Shown: positions 1-8,440, numbered from the stretch's first letter. The stretch is 64,000 nucleotides of DNA from Acrocarpospora macrocephala (GCF_009687865.1 NZ_BLAE01000006.1:202550-266549), one strand, 5' to 3'. Translations and numbers: made by a program. The notes: generated by a model from the sequence alone, not told the origin.

Positions 1-1014
1 GATCGCCTGGATCTCCGTGAGGATCTCGGCGCCGGAGGGGTCGGCGGCGAGCCGGTCGAGGACCGGGCGTGTCCTGGTCCGAAGCTCCGCCACCTGCGCG
101 GGCGACGCGTCGCGGAACCGGACCCCCCTCGCGCACAGGGCCTTCGCCGGTGTGCTCTCGTCGTAGGTCTGCGAGACCGACGCCTGAACGGCCGCGCTCG
201 CGGCGGCCCTTATCCAGCCCTGCTGCTCCTCGGTTAGCCCGTCGAATCTCTTCTTCCCGATCGCCAGGACGAACACCTTCGGCCAGAGCACCACATTGGC
301 CGTGACGTTGCCGGCTTCGAGCGCGAAACCGTTGTGCCAGTACTGGGGGATGTCGAGTTCCGCGCCACGCAGGTTGCCCGAGCGGATCTGGTCGATGAAG
401 GCGATGCTGAGGTTCGCCGGCACGGCGCCCAGCGCCGTCACGGTCTCGGCCTGCACCGCCGAGTTGAACGTACGGAAAGTCTGGTCCTTCCAGTCCGCGG
501 GCCCGAGCAACGGCCCGTCGGCAGCGAAGGGTCGGCGCAGCGGCCCCACCGCGAGCCCGAGGCCGAGGACGCCGGTGCCCTCCAGCTTGCCGAGCAGCCG
601 CGCGGCGACAGGAGCGGTGACCAGTTCCTTCGCGGCGGCGTAGCTGGTCACCGTCAGCGGGGCCTCCACCGCCTCCAGGCCGGGGACGCCCGCCTTGGCG
701 AAGGCACGGGTCGCGGGCCAGCCGCCGTCGACCTCGCCGGAGATGATCGCCCGGACAATGCCCGACTCGGCCTCCGCCGACCCGCCGCCGTACTCCCGTA
801 CGAGCTCGACTTTGATGCGCCCGCCGGAGAGATCCGCGAGCTTGGCGACGAACACCTCAGGCCCGTACGACTGCCCGTTGGCGTTGGGAACCCCGTCGAT
901 CGTGGCGAGCCTCAACTCGATGACCCCGCTGCCCGTCCTGTCCACGGTCTGCGCGCACCCAGCCAACGCCAGCACCGCCAGCGCGCAACCCATCTTTCTT
1001 AGCCTCGTGGTCAT
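1..1014 (-). CDS. TRAP-type substrate-binding lipoprotein (DctP-like), 3' part outside window
   Basis: The reading frame starts at ATG 1014 and is still open at base 1, so the C-terminus is missing; 338 residues are visible. The N-terminus is a lipoprotein signal: basic start, hydrophobic stretch and lipobox LALAGC with Cys20. The mature part begins with a substrate-binding-protein strand (IELRLATIDGVPN) and contains the TRAP DctP-type segments TFRTFNSAVQ, LGAVPANLS and ELDIPQYWHNGF. Known role of the family: it captures organic acids outside the membrane and hands them to a DctQM permease; no permease gene is visible here because the gene runs off the edge. It is divergent from the sensor kinase at 1141, with a 126-bp shared promoter region. 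That position suggests, but does not prove, that the two-component system senses or controls this uptake. Confidence 0.8.
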   Translation of the reverse strand, partial: MTTRLRKMGCALAVLALAGCAQTVDRTGSGVIELRLATIDGVPNANGQSYGPEVFVAKLADLSGGRIKVELVREYGGGSAEAESGIVRAIISGEVDGGWPATRAFAKAGVPGLEAVEAPLTVTSYAAAKELVTAPVAARLLGKLEGTGVLGLGLAVGPLRRPFAADGPLLGPADWKDQTFRTFNSAVQAETVTALGAVPANLSIAFIDQIRSGNLRGAELDIPQYWHNGFALEAGNVTANVVLWPKVFVLAIGKKRFDGLTEEQQGWIRAAASAAVQASVSQTYDESTPAKALCARGVRFRDASPAQVAELRTRTRPVLDRLAADPSGAEILTEIQAI

Positions 1015-1140
1015 GTCGACCCCTCTCTGATCGTCTCGAACGCTAAAGACGGGGGCGTACGCCGACGACCGTGGTGCCTCACCACGATCCTGCGGAAAAC
1101 ACGGTTCGCGGAGAAGCCGTCCAGGCGCACAATTCCAGAC

Positions 1141-2631
1141 ATGACAGGCGTGGTGGTGGCGGCTGTGCTGGTCGCCTGCTGCGGGGCGTGGACGGTGCGA
1201 GGGCTGCGACCGCATACCGCCGCCGGGCTGCTCGTGGCGGCCGCCGCCGTCGCGCTCCCCACGCTGGGCGGGGTGGGCTCCCTGCCTCCCTGGCTGCGCG
1301 CGGCGGCCCTGGCCGCGGAACCGCTCGTGGTCGCGGGTCTGGCGCTGACCCGGCCACGTGGTGCCCGCGCCGCCAGAAGGACCCGACGTGGTGGGCGCGG
1401 ATACTGGCCGCGTGACGTCCGCGCGGCCTTCCCGCGCGGCACGCGCTCGGCGGTCGCGCTCGCCTCGGCCGCCGCGGCCGTCCACCTCGTGGGATATGAG
1501 CCGTTCGACGATCCGAACTGCCCGCGGACGTGCGACCCGCTCGGCCTCGCGTTCCTCGACACCAGGACCACCGTACTGATCGTCACCGGGCTCCTCGCCG
1601 CCGCGACCGTCGCGATGGCCAGCGCACCGATGTCGACCGCGGTCGCCGCCGCGGCGGTGGTCGCGGCCGGGTGGGGGGTTCGCTGGGCCTGGTGGGAGGG
1701 GTTCGCCTGGCCGGACGTGCTGATCGCGGTCGGACCGCTGGCCGTCGCGGGCGCCAGCGGCGCAGTCTGGGCCTCGGGCCTCGCCACCCTCCGGACGCGC
1801 CGCGCCCTCGAACGTCTCGCCGTACAGCTGGCCACCGGCACGGCCGGGCCGATCAGGGCCGTCCACTTCGCCGTACCCGGCACGACGAGGTGGATCGACG
1901 CGAGTGGCTGGGACGCCGAACCGCCCGAGGGCACCCGCACGGTCGCCGCCGGGCCCGGGCTCCGGCTGCTGGTCTCCCGCCACGCCGACCCCGGCGACGT
2001 CCTCGCCGGGCTCACCCCCGCTATCGAGTGGGGCCTGCGGAACGCCCGGCTCGCGGCGCTCGCCCACGTCCACATCGCCGACGTACGCGCGTCCCAGCGA
2101 CGGGTCGTCGCCGCGGCCGATGCGGAACGGCGGCGCATCGAGCGCGACCTCCACGACGGCGCGCAGCAGCGCCTGGTCAGCGCCGCGTTCCAGCTGCGGC
2201 TGGCCAGGGCGCGCGTGGGCCAGGACGCCGACCAGGTGGCCGCGATCGAGGACGCCGTCCACAAGGCACTCGCCTCGCTCCGGACGCTCAGCCACGGGCT
2301 GTTCCCTCGCGTCCTGGCCGACGAGGGCCTCGCCGCGGCGCTCGACGATCTGGTCGCGGCATCCGGCGTACGGGCGAGCCTCGACGTCCGGCTCAACCGC
2401 GTCCCCGACCAGGACACGGCGATGGCGATCTACGCCGCCGTCGCCCGGGCCCTCGACCATCCCGCGCGTACGGCCGATATCGTCGTCTCCGACGACCCGC
2501 TCACGGCCAGAATCGAGACCGATGCCGTCTGGCGCACCGATCTCACCGAGATCGCCGACCGGGTGGGCGCCGTCGGCGGGCATCACCGGCTCAGCCAGGA
2601 GGGAACGGTGCTCACCGTGGTGATCCCATGA
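1141..2631 (+). CDS. NarL-type sensor histidine kinase with degenerate ATP-binding domain
   Basis: 496 residues. The first about 220 residues are hydrophobic with several membrane segments. A dimerisation/phospho-acceptor helix of the HisKA_3 type follows at about residues 325-390, with ERDLHDGAQQR as the H-box. The C-terminal HATPase region is abnormal: where an N-box such as ALTNAxKH is expected there is VARALDHPAR, the DxGxG box is not present, and the G2-type segment reads DLTEIADRVGAVGG. Members of the family phosphorylate a LuxR-type regulator; this one may not bind ATP and could act as a phosphatase or scaffold (inference). It overlaps the next gene by 4 bases (ATGA), so the two are a translationally coupled pair. 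The ATG start is 126 bp from the divergent lipoprotein start. Confidence 0.85.
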   Translation: MTGVVVAAVLVACCGAWTVRGLRPHTAAGLLVAAAAVALPTLGGVGSLPPWLRAAALAAEPLVVAGLALTRPRGARAARRTRRGGRGYWPRDVRAAFPRGTRSAVALASAAAAVHLVGYEPFDDPNCPRTCDPLGLAFLDTRTTVLIVTGLLAAATVAMASAPMSTAVAAAAVVAAGWGVRWAWWEGFAWPDVLIAVGPLAVAGASGAVWASGLATLRTRRALERLAVQLATGTAGPIRAVHFAVPGTTRWIDASGWDAEPPEGTRTVAAGPGLRLLVSRHADPGDVLAGLTPAIEWGLRNARLAALAHVHIADVRASQRRVVAAADAERRRIERDLHDGAQQRLVSAAFQLRLARARVGQDADQVAAIEDAVHKALASLRTLSHGLFPRVLADEGLAAALDDLVAASGVRASLDVRLNRVPDQDTAMAIYAAVARALDHPARTADIVVSDDPLTARIETDAVWRTDLTEIADRVGAVGGHHRLSQEGTVLTVVIP

Positions 2632-3272
2632 GAGTCGTGGTCGCCGACGACGTCATGCTGATCCGCTCAGGCCTGTCGCGGCTGCTCACCGACGCCGGAG
2701 TGGAGGTGGTCGGCGAGGCCGCGAACACAGACGAACTCCTGCGCATCGTCGCCCTGGAACGGCCTGACGTGGCCATCGTCGACATCCGCATGCCGCCCAC
2801 CCAGACCGACGAGGGTCTGGTCGCCGTACATCGAATCCGGCAGGGGTTCCCCGAGACGGCCGTGGTGCTGCTAAGCCAGTACCTCGAACCCCGCTACGCG
2901 CGCCGCCTGCTCGCCGAACAGCCAGCCGGGCTCGGCTACCTGCTCAAAGAGCGGGTCTCCGACATCGCCATCCTCATCGACGCGCTCCACCGGGTCCTGG
3001 AACACGAGTGCGTCCTGGACCCCACCATCGTCAACCGCCTGATGCGCGCCACAGGCCCGGGCACCCCACTCAACCAACTCACCCCACGCGAACGCGAAAT
3101 CCTCGGCCTGATGGCCGAAGGTCGCTCGAACACCGGAATCTCCACCCGCCTGGGCCTCAGCGAACGCACGGTGGAAGCCCTCTGCTCCCAGGTGTTCCGC
3201 AAACTCAGACTCGAACCCTCAGCCGACGTCAACCGCCGCGTACTCGCCGTACTCACCCTGCTACGCACTTAG
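2628..3272 (+). CDS. NarL/LuxR-type response regulator
   Basis: 214 residues. The start is ATG 2628, overlapping the kinase stop in ATGA; longer open frames upstream are antisense or out-of-frame shadows of the kinase. The receiver domain spans residues 1-120 with VVVADD at the N-terminus (acidic pocket), phospho-acceptor Asp in VAIVDIRMPP and the conserved Lys in YLLKERV. A LuxR helix-turn-helix follows (LTPREREILGLMAEGRS, then LSERTVEALCSQVFRKL). It is expected to bind DNA when phosphorylated. The obvious partner is the preceding kinase, and the obvious candidate targets are its own promoter and the divergent TRAP lipoprotein (inference from position). Confidence 0.93.
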   Translation: MRVVVADDVMLIRSGLSRLLTDAGVEVVGEAANTDELLRIVALERPDVAIVDIRMPPTQTDEGLVAVHRIRQGFPETAVVLLSQYLEPRYARRLLAEQPAGLGYLLKERVSDIAILIDALHRVLEHECVLDPTIVNRLMRATGPGTPLNQLTPREREILGLMAEGRSNTGISTRLGLSERTVEALCSQVFRKLRLEPSADVNRRVLAVLTLLRT

Positions 3273-3665
3273 AACGCCCGTCCACGGGGCTGACGAACTG
3301 GCGGTGAGTCCGGTGCCGCGCTGTGGGGGGTGGGCCGTCGACGGCCGACTGTTCGACGTGAGCGGGTTGCCGATCGCAATGGCCACCCCGCCCGGATGCG
3401 TCACCCCTGTCTGGCGCTGACCACGGTTATGGCGGGGTAGCCGTCACTGTCACGCCCGACGGAACCGGGCATCGTCGACCGAAGAACTGGCCCGAAGCGA
3501 TCATCTTGTGGTGATGGGGAGTCAGGTGGTGTGCTGGGGGTCAGGTCCATCAAGTACTGACGGAACTGGCCACCGCGCTTGGTGAACCCGGACGGTGGCC
3601 ACGCACGACCTTCTTGGCATTACCGCTTTGACCAGCCCCGCCGTACTCGTTTCTTGGGAGTTCCC
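3273..3665. other. Gene-free spacer with a 14-bp palindrome
   Basis: No convincing coding frame. A perfect palindrome GGCCGTCGACGGCC lies at 3333-3346, about 60 bp past the response regulator stop; without a T-run it is a weak terminator candidate. The rest is the presumed promoter region of the methyltransferase. Confidence 0.4.
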
Positions 3666-4424
3666 GTGGATCGGTTCGACGACGGAATTCCGCATGCCGC
3701 CCGGATCTGGAACTACTGGATGGGCGGCACCGACAACTACGCAGCCGACCGCGCGGCCGGAAAGGCCGTCGCCGACGTTTACCCGGACATCGTGACCATG
3801 GCTCTGGAGTCCCGCCAGTTCCTCATCCGGGTGGTACGGTTCCTCGCCGCCGAAGCCGGAATCCGGCAATTCTTGGACATCGGTACGGGATTACCCACCA
3901 TGTCCAACACCCACGAAGTCGCCCAGGAGATTGCCCCCGAATCCCGGATCGTGTACGTCGACAACGATCCCCTGGTCATCGAACAAAGCCGCGCCCTGCT
4001 CGGAGACAACTCTGGATCAGTCACCTACTTGGAGGCCGACTACCACGACCCCGAGGCCATCATCGGCGCCTCCGGGCTCGACCTCACCCGCCCGGTCGCC
4101 GTCATGTTCATGGGCGTGCTCGGCTACGTCGGCGACTTCACCGTCCTACGCTCCATCGTCTCGCGCACCATGGCGCCCATGCCCTCCGGCAGCCATCTCG
4201 TGCTCTGGGACGGCACCAACACCAGCACCGAAGTCAACGATGGTGGCGCCGCCCTCATCGAGGCCGGCGCGGCCCCCTACCACTTGCGCAGCCCCGCGCA
4301 GCTGGCCCGCTGCTTCGAGGGCCTCGACCTCGTCCCACCCGGCCTCACCGAGATCACCCGGTGGGGTACCGACCCCTCTGCTCCGTCCCTCGACACCCAC
4401 GGCGGCGTGGGCCGCAAACCGTAG
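3666..4424 (+). CDS. SAM-dependent methyltransferase, DUF574 (Methyltransf_19) type
   Basis: 252 residues from GTG 3666, which has GGGAG six bases upstream; a TTG at 3579 in the same frame would add 29 residues but has no good ribosome-binding site. The N-terminal signature of this actinobacterial family is clear: IPHAARIWNYWMGGTDNY followed by AADRAAG. Residues around 75-95 hold the SAM-binding glycine segment FLDIGTGLPT, then VYVDNDPLVI, where the Asp normally contacts the SAM ribose, and LEADYHDP. These proteins are abundant in Streptomyces-like genomes, usually as orphans, and their substrates are unknown. Length is normal for the family. It is a lone gene here, with over 390 bp of non-coding DNA on each side. 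Confidence 0.85.
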   Translation: MDRFDDGIPHAARIWNYWMGGTDNYAADRAAGKAVADVYPDIVTMALESRQFLIRVVRFLAAEAGIRQFLDIGTGLPTMSNTHEVAQEIAPESRIVYVDNDPLVIEQSRALLGDNSGSVTYLEADYHDPEAIIGASGLDLTRPVAVMFMGVLGYVGDFTVLRSIVSRTMAPMPSGSHLVLWDGTNTSTEVNDGGAALIEAGAAPYHLRSPAQLARCFEGLDLVPPGLTEITRWGTDPSAPSLDTHGGVGRKP

Positions 4425-4841
4425 ACGCCCGGCCGAGAAAGCGGGCCTGCCCTTGAAGTCCTGCGCGTGCTTGCCAAGCGTGATCCCGAGGCGGGGGATC
4501 CGGAACTTCCGCAGGAACGGAGTCCGTGAAGCGGCGATCACGGTGTCAACCCGGTGTGGTCTACACAGGCGGGCAACCAGTTCCGGAGATCCGTACCCTG
4601 CCCGTACGTGGTGCGGACGTGCTGACGTGATTCCAGCCCTACCGATCCCCGCTCGCGACGCGCCGCCTGGCGGCATCCTTGTCGGCTGCAGCCTGTCTGA
4701 TGTTGGGCAAACTGGCGCGTTGCCGCTGCCGCGAGCCCCGGAAATCAGGGTTGCCGCTACTGTCCGATGGATGGCAAACCCCACGAGCGACCTCCCGGAG
4801 GAGGAGGCTTCCGACTTACATCTTCCTGGCCAGCAAGGCAA
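4425..4841. other. Intergenic region without a supported gene
   Basis: Open frames here are short or antisense extensions of neighbours and lack a ribosome-binding site. I see no repeat, tRNA or terminator hairpin. It separates the methyltransferase from the convergent APH-type gene. Confidence 0.4.
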
Positions 4842-5783
4842 TCACTGGAGCAGCCTGGCACGGGTCCACGCAAGCGCGGCCTGGGCGGCGCGCGCCTGGT
4901 AGGCGCGCAGGTTCGGAACGCCGGGCGGCGAAGGCTGCCTGCTCATACGCGTCCAGTAGCCAGCGTAGGCGGCAGCGTAACTGGTGACCACTTCGGCGGG
5001 CAGCTCCTCCCACGCGGGCACCCCGATGAGGGTTTTCTCCGCAGCGCGAGGTTCGTGCCCGGCCATGATCATGTGGGGGATCAGGTCCACGACATCCTGC
5101 CAGGGCGCCCCGATCGACGGCTGTGCCCAGTCGATGACCATGAGCGCGCCGTCCTCGTCGCGGATGAGCAAGTTGTCCGGGCGGATGTCGCCGTGGACGA
5201 GCGACGGCCCCGCCGCGCGAGGCACCCACGCGCGTTCTAGTTCGGCCAGCAGTGGCAGCCGATCACGCTCCCACGGGCCGAGTCCGGCGACGAGCCTGTC
5301 CCCGGCACCGGCACGGAGCAGTTCGCCCCAGCCGTGCAACTGGCCGCCGCGGGCGATCGGCGCGAGCGGGGCATCGACAGGGCTCGGCGTCAGGGTCGCG
5401 GCCAGGCTCGCGACCTCGGCGACCGCGACCGGCACGTCCGGCGAGTCCGGCGACAGGTCGGGGTACCGGCCGGCGATGTCGTCGAAGACGAGCACCACCC
5501 AGCCGTCTAGGTCGCCGGTCCAGCGCAGTTGGGGCGCAGGCGTGGTGTGTGGGAGTCGCGCGGCGACGGCCGCCTCGGCGCGGTACTTCGGCGCCAGGTC
5601 GTGGTCGGCGGGGACGGCCTTGACGAACGCGCGGCCCTGGACGGCGGCCAGGCGGACGGCGACACCGGGGGTGAATCCCCCCGACTGCACCTCTGCCGTG
5701 CTGACGTGGCCGAGGCGACGGACAAGGGCGTCGCGCAGGCCCTGGGGCAGGTCATTCCAGGACGGGCGAACAGCAGGGGACAT
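4842..5783 (-). CDS. Aminoglycoside phosphotransferase (APH)-fold kinase
   Basis: 313 residues from ATG 5783 (MSPAVRPSW); a longer start at 5828 is possible but less family-like. Visible kinase motifs are the catalytic loop LVHGDIRPDNLLI near residue 196 (Brenner-type HxD...N) and the metal-binding Asp in VIDWAQPSIG near residue 217, followed by PWQDVVDLIPHM, typical of APH family members. The N-lobe contains RAFVKAVP, where the Lys would position ATP. The family phosphorylates aminoglycosides, macrolides, choline, homoserine or other small molecules; the sequence does not say which, so resistance should not be assumed. It is not in an obvious operon and lies next to a decayed gene at 5943. 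Confidence 0.85.
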   Translation of the reverse strand: MSPAVRPSWNDLPQGLRDALVRRLGHVSTAEVQSGGFTPGVAVRLAAVQGRAFVKAVPADHDLAPKYRAEAAVAARLPHTTPAPQLRWTGDLDGWVVLVFDDIAGRYPDLSPDSPDVPVAVAEVASLAATLTPSPVDAPLAPIARGGQLHGWGELLRAGAGDRLVAGLGPWERDRLPLLAELERAWVPRAAGPSLVHGDIRPDNLLIRDEDGALMVIDWAQPSIGAPWQDVVDLIPHMIMAGHEPRAAEKTLIGVPAWEELPAEVVTSYAAAYAGYWTRMSRQPSPPGVPNLRAYQARAAQAALAWTRARLLQ

Positions 5784-5942
5784 CGTGGAGCCTTCGTGAT
5801 CGGACGGCGGATGGGCATGGCCAAGCACCGGGCGGGATCAGGCTGCTGCGGCCCTTTCCCGTCCGGCGCTGGTAGCTCGCCGATCACAGGTCATGCGTGG
5901 ACGCTACCGCAGGCCCCGCCCGGCGCGGGGTGGAACGCGCGG

Positions 5943-6596
5943 TCATGTCATGTGGTGGAGATAGGCGTCGAGGTCGAGGCGCAGGTCGTCCATGGTGTCG
6001 GGGGTCACCCGGTGGGCGACTGTGATGACTACCTCCAGGGCGTGGGCGAGGGAATCGCACGTGGGCACGGAGGGCGCGTCCATCAGCGTGGTGAGGTCGC
6101 TCAGGCAGGCACGGCCCAGCGACGAGGCACCGATCTCGGTGTCCAGGTGGTACCAACCGTAAGCCGCCCGGCTCGGTTGCAGGGCCGTGCGAATCAGGGA
6201 CCGGACGGCCGTGACGAGCATGTGGTACTCGGCGTACGCCATCATGCGCTGCTGGTGTGCCAGCCGTTTGCGCAGCATGCTCGCCAGCACGAGCGCCTCC
6301 ACGACTAACTCGCGACAGCTCGGGGCCACGGCCAGGCGGTCGCGGACGAACGCCTCGACAGCCGGGTCAGGCGGCTCCGGCTCGGCGTCCGGGTTGGTGT
6401 AGACGAGGACACCGCGGGTCAGTCCCGCGATGGCGGGGATACGGTCGGCGGGCGCTAGGTACAGGTCGAGCTACTGCAGGTGGCCCTGGTGCTCCACCAG
6501 GTGGACACTGCCGAGCCCGCCCATGGCGGGCACGATCCTGTCGGGCCAGCCGGGCAGGATCGCGCCCAGCTCGACGCGGATGACGGCGCCTTCTTG
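5943..6596 (-). pseudogene. 5'-truncated gene of unknown family with internal stop
   Basis: On the minus strand a continuous coding-like frame runs from about 6596 to a stop at 5943, interrupted by TAG at 6471-6473. Before the stop it reads AVIRVELGAILPGWPDRIV; after it RIPAIAGLTRGVLVYTNPD, then ELVVEALVLASMLRKRLAHQ and an acidic end DLDAYLHHMT. The TAG is one transition from CAG (Gln), so it looks like a nonsense mutation. The 5' end is cut off exactly where the AT-rich gene at 6599 ends, so an insertion or deletion joint lies near 6597. The downstream piece alone could still be translated from GTG 6329 (128 residues). I do not recognise the family. High GC and codon use contrast with the AT-rich neighbour. 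Confidence 0.65.
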
Positions 6597-6598
6597 AA

Positions 6599-7399
6599 TT
6601 ACTCCATCGGACGCGAACGATGCCGCTGAGCCGCTGGAAGCCGTTTCTTTTTCGCTCCATCCATTCGCTCGAAGAGCTCATTTCGCCACTCGACCACAGA
6701 CGTATCCTCATGTCCAATTAGTGGCGCTCCCGCAAAATACCTTACACCATCTTGAATAATCCCTATCAGTCGAGCGGGACCAACACGATATATCCCTCCC
6801 AGCTGCGGCGCTCCACCCGACTTTGAATCCTTTCCACTGGCCACCGATTCATGGAATGCGGAATATACCGCTCGGCTAGTACTTCCATCGGGGCTCTGAC
6901 TCCAGAGCGCATCGGCGTCTCTAACCGAGGCGTGCCCACTTCCCGCTATGTGCAGAAACGACGACACAGCGGGAACGACAGGGGTAGTGGTTGACCATTT
7001 GCGGCTCGGCGCGTTATATGAGACTATTTCCAGCCGAAAAACGCTATCCATACCGACACCACACCTATAGCCATGGAGGACTCCGAAGTTACTCCGCCGA
7101 CCCATCGGATAGTCGGAAGCCAATCGCCTCAATGCTTCCTGAACGCTATTTCCCCACCCACCGGGACCCTCGCGCAATAATCCGCGATCAATCCGGTCAA
7201 CAATGTTCGGGATCGCCAAAGCGGGGAAGAGTACATCACCATAGTATCCAAAAAGATGGGGTTCATTCGAACAGGCAAAAACCTTTCTTCCTTGATCCCA
7301 TCTGTCTGTCTCACCCCACGAAATTCTGCTATCGCTAACAATGTAAAGCGACGAAATAGCCCGCGAGTCAACGCCAACCCATGCGGCGATTGAGGTCAC
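6599..7399 (-). CDS. Proteasome/HslV-like Ntn-hydrolase candidate, AT-rich cargo gene
   Basis: 266 residues from GTG 7399, fixed by GGAGGA at 7404-7409. After Met removal the protein would start with Thr2 (TSIAAWVGVDS). The segment SDSRISWG with Asp23 and Gly29, then RKV with Lys39, has the same Asp-to-Lys spacing (16), the same Gly at Asp+6 and the same RKV as the Thr1/Asp17/Lys33 site of HslV and proteasome beta subunits; FGYYGD occupies the place of the HslV AGFAGG loop. There is a 5-residue insertion between Thr and Asp. I infer an N-terminal-nucleophile hydrolase; the rest of the protein is unassigned and no ATPase partner is adjacent. Base composition is clearly more AT-rich than the surrounding DNA, indicating transfer. 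It sits beside the att/arm region at 7882-8070, like the SEC-C gene at the other att. Confidence 0.55.
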   Translation of the reverse strand: MTSIAAWVGVDSRAISSLYIVSDSRISWGETDRWDQGRKVFACSNEPHLFGYYGDVLFPALAIPNIVDRIDRGLLREGPGGWGNSVQEALRRLASDYPMGRRSNFGVLHGYRCGVGMDSVFRLEIVSYNAPSRKWSTTTPVVPAVSSFLHIAGSGHASVRDADALWSQSPDGSTSRAVYSAFHESVASGKDSKSGGAPQLGGIYRVGPARLIGIIQDGVRYFAGAPLIGHEDTSVVEWRNELFERMDGAKKKRLPAAQRHRSRPME

Positions 7400-7467
7400 A
7401 CGTTCCTCCGGTTGCAGATCGAGCGCATCTCCGGGATCCTAGGCAAGCCGTAGTCTTCACAGAGGAC

Positions 7468-7617
7468 TCAGCACCCCAGGTAGCCATCACGGCAGGGTAC
7501 TCGGGGACGCAACTCCTGGGTCCGCCACTCCATGGCGGGGGCGAGGTGTCGGTGCGGGCGCTTGCGTCCGCACTCCCAGGTCCTCCGAGCCAAACGCCAC
7601 AGCCAACACGGCTCCAT
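7468..7617 (-). CDS. Possible small Trp/Cys-rich protein
   Basis: A 49-codon frame from ATG 7617 with AGGTGA just upstream, ending at TGA 7468. It encodes a basic peptide beginning MEPCWLWRLARR with four Cys and four Trp, and ends about 70 bp before the start of the Ntn-hydrolase-like gene on the same strand. I do not recognise it. It could be a leader-type peptide or a chance frame; there is no other evidence for it. Confidence 0.25.
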   Translation of the reverse strand: MEPCWLWRLARRTWECGRKRPHRHLAPAMEWRTQELRPRVPCRDGYLGC

Positions 7618-7881
7618 GACTTCACCTGAAGCGGCGAGGTACGCGGGAATCCGACGGGTAAGCGACGACCAGTCATTTGGGCGTTAGATGGCATCATCCA
7701 CAGCCCGCGCTTGTCACCCCGTCCCGCTGAGCTGTGATGAGTGAGGCCCATCAACCGCGCAGGCCGTGTCCTCGCCTACGCGCGCCGGCCCGTAGTGCGC
7801 CCAGGAAACACCGGCCCCGGATGGCGATCACATGGAGGAGCGTCTATGTCCGCAGCGACCTGGAGAAACGCGACCAAGATC

Positions 7882-7901
7882 ATCCCGGAAATATCCCGTG
7901 A
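7882..7901 (+). other. Arm-type repeat pair left of the first tRNA-Ser att
   Basis: Two imperfect copies of ATCCCG (ATCCCGGAA at 7882 and ATCCCGTGA at 7893) are spaced 11 bp apart. The same arrangement occurs at 8144 and at 26849, each beside a tRNA-Ser att sequence. Helically phased direct repeats near att are what tyrosine-integrase arm sites look like. The surrounding 130 bp (7875-8009) aligns loosely with 26843-26977, so this is the same kind of element end. Confidence 0.5.
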
Positions 7902-8009
7902 TCAACGACATGGAGTCGCTCACGACGGCCCACGGCTGCACACCCGGGAAATGAGCACCGGTCCCCCTGGCGCCCATACCACCAGGTCAAGCCACGTTTT
8001 CCAAGCTAA

Positions 8010-8070
8010 GCGGAGAGCGTGGGATTCGAACCCACGAGGAACGTCACCGCCCCTAGCGGTTTTCAAGACC
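8010..8070 (-). repeat. att copy: tRNA-Ser 3' half (left end of element)
   Basis: The 61 bases match 26978-27038 at 54 positions without gaps: 29 identical bases at 8010-8038 (T-arm and acceptor) and 18 identical at 8053-8070 (anticodon loop side). All seven differences fall in the variable arm. Similarity ends in the anticodon stem, so this is not a complete tRNA gene. It is the expected product of integration into the 3' half of tRNA-Ser. Confidence 0.8.
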
Positions 8071-8143
8071 ACTAAGCATCGTGCCAGTACCTAGCCTCTG
8101 ACCTGCATCAAAAGTCAAGCTGAGCACGATTCCTAGTAAGATC

Positions 8144-8163
8144 ATCCCGCACATATCCCGCAC
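8144..8163 (+). other. Arm-type repeat pair at left end of element
   Basis: Two perfect copies of ATCCCGCAC start at 8144 and 8155, 11 bp apart. This lies 74 bp inside the left att, on the opposite side from the 7882 copy, as expected for the distal arm of an attP. It is the best-conserved of the three copies. Confidence 0.5.
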
Positions 8164-8440
8164 GACACCCGCCTAGATCTGGTTGTTGTCCCGATGCGCT
8201 CTTGGGCGGTTGCTGTCAGCAAACCCATTAGCAAGATCGCCATGCTGACCATGTCAACACGGTACCGAGGCCCGACGAAGGAGGGACGCGGCCTTAATCG
8301 CCCCGACCCTATACAACGCGCACCGAAGTGAGCGATCGTTGCGGCCCTGGCCACCCGATGCCTTCGAGTGGAAGCCAGCGCAGATGGCGGTCATGCCATG
8401 GGACCGGAAGAGAAGGGACGTACCGCACTTCCTTGAAGAT

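Noticed and set aside
1011..2417. 468-codon minus-strand open frame
   Set aside because: Antisense to the sensor kinase; Ser/Arg/Ala composition typical of GC-rich shadow frames and no start signal or domain.
4842..5783. Calling the APH-fold protein an aminoglycoside-resistance enzyme
   Set aside because: Only the kinase fold is visible; substrate-specific residues cannot be read, and most such actinomycete proteins are not resistance enzymes.
8010..8095. Second tRNA-Ser gene
   Set aside because: No 5' half: pairing fails beyond the anticodon loop and there is no acceptor 5' strand, so it is an att remnant.
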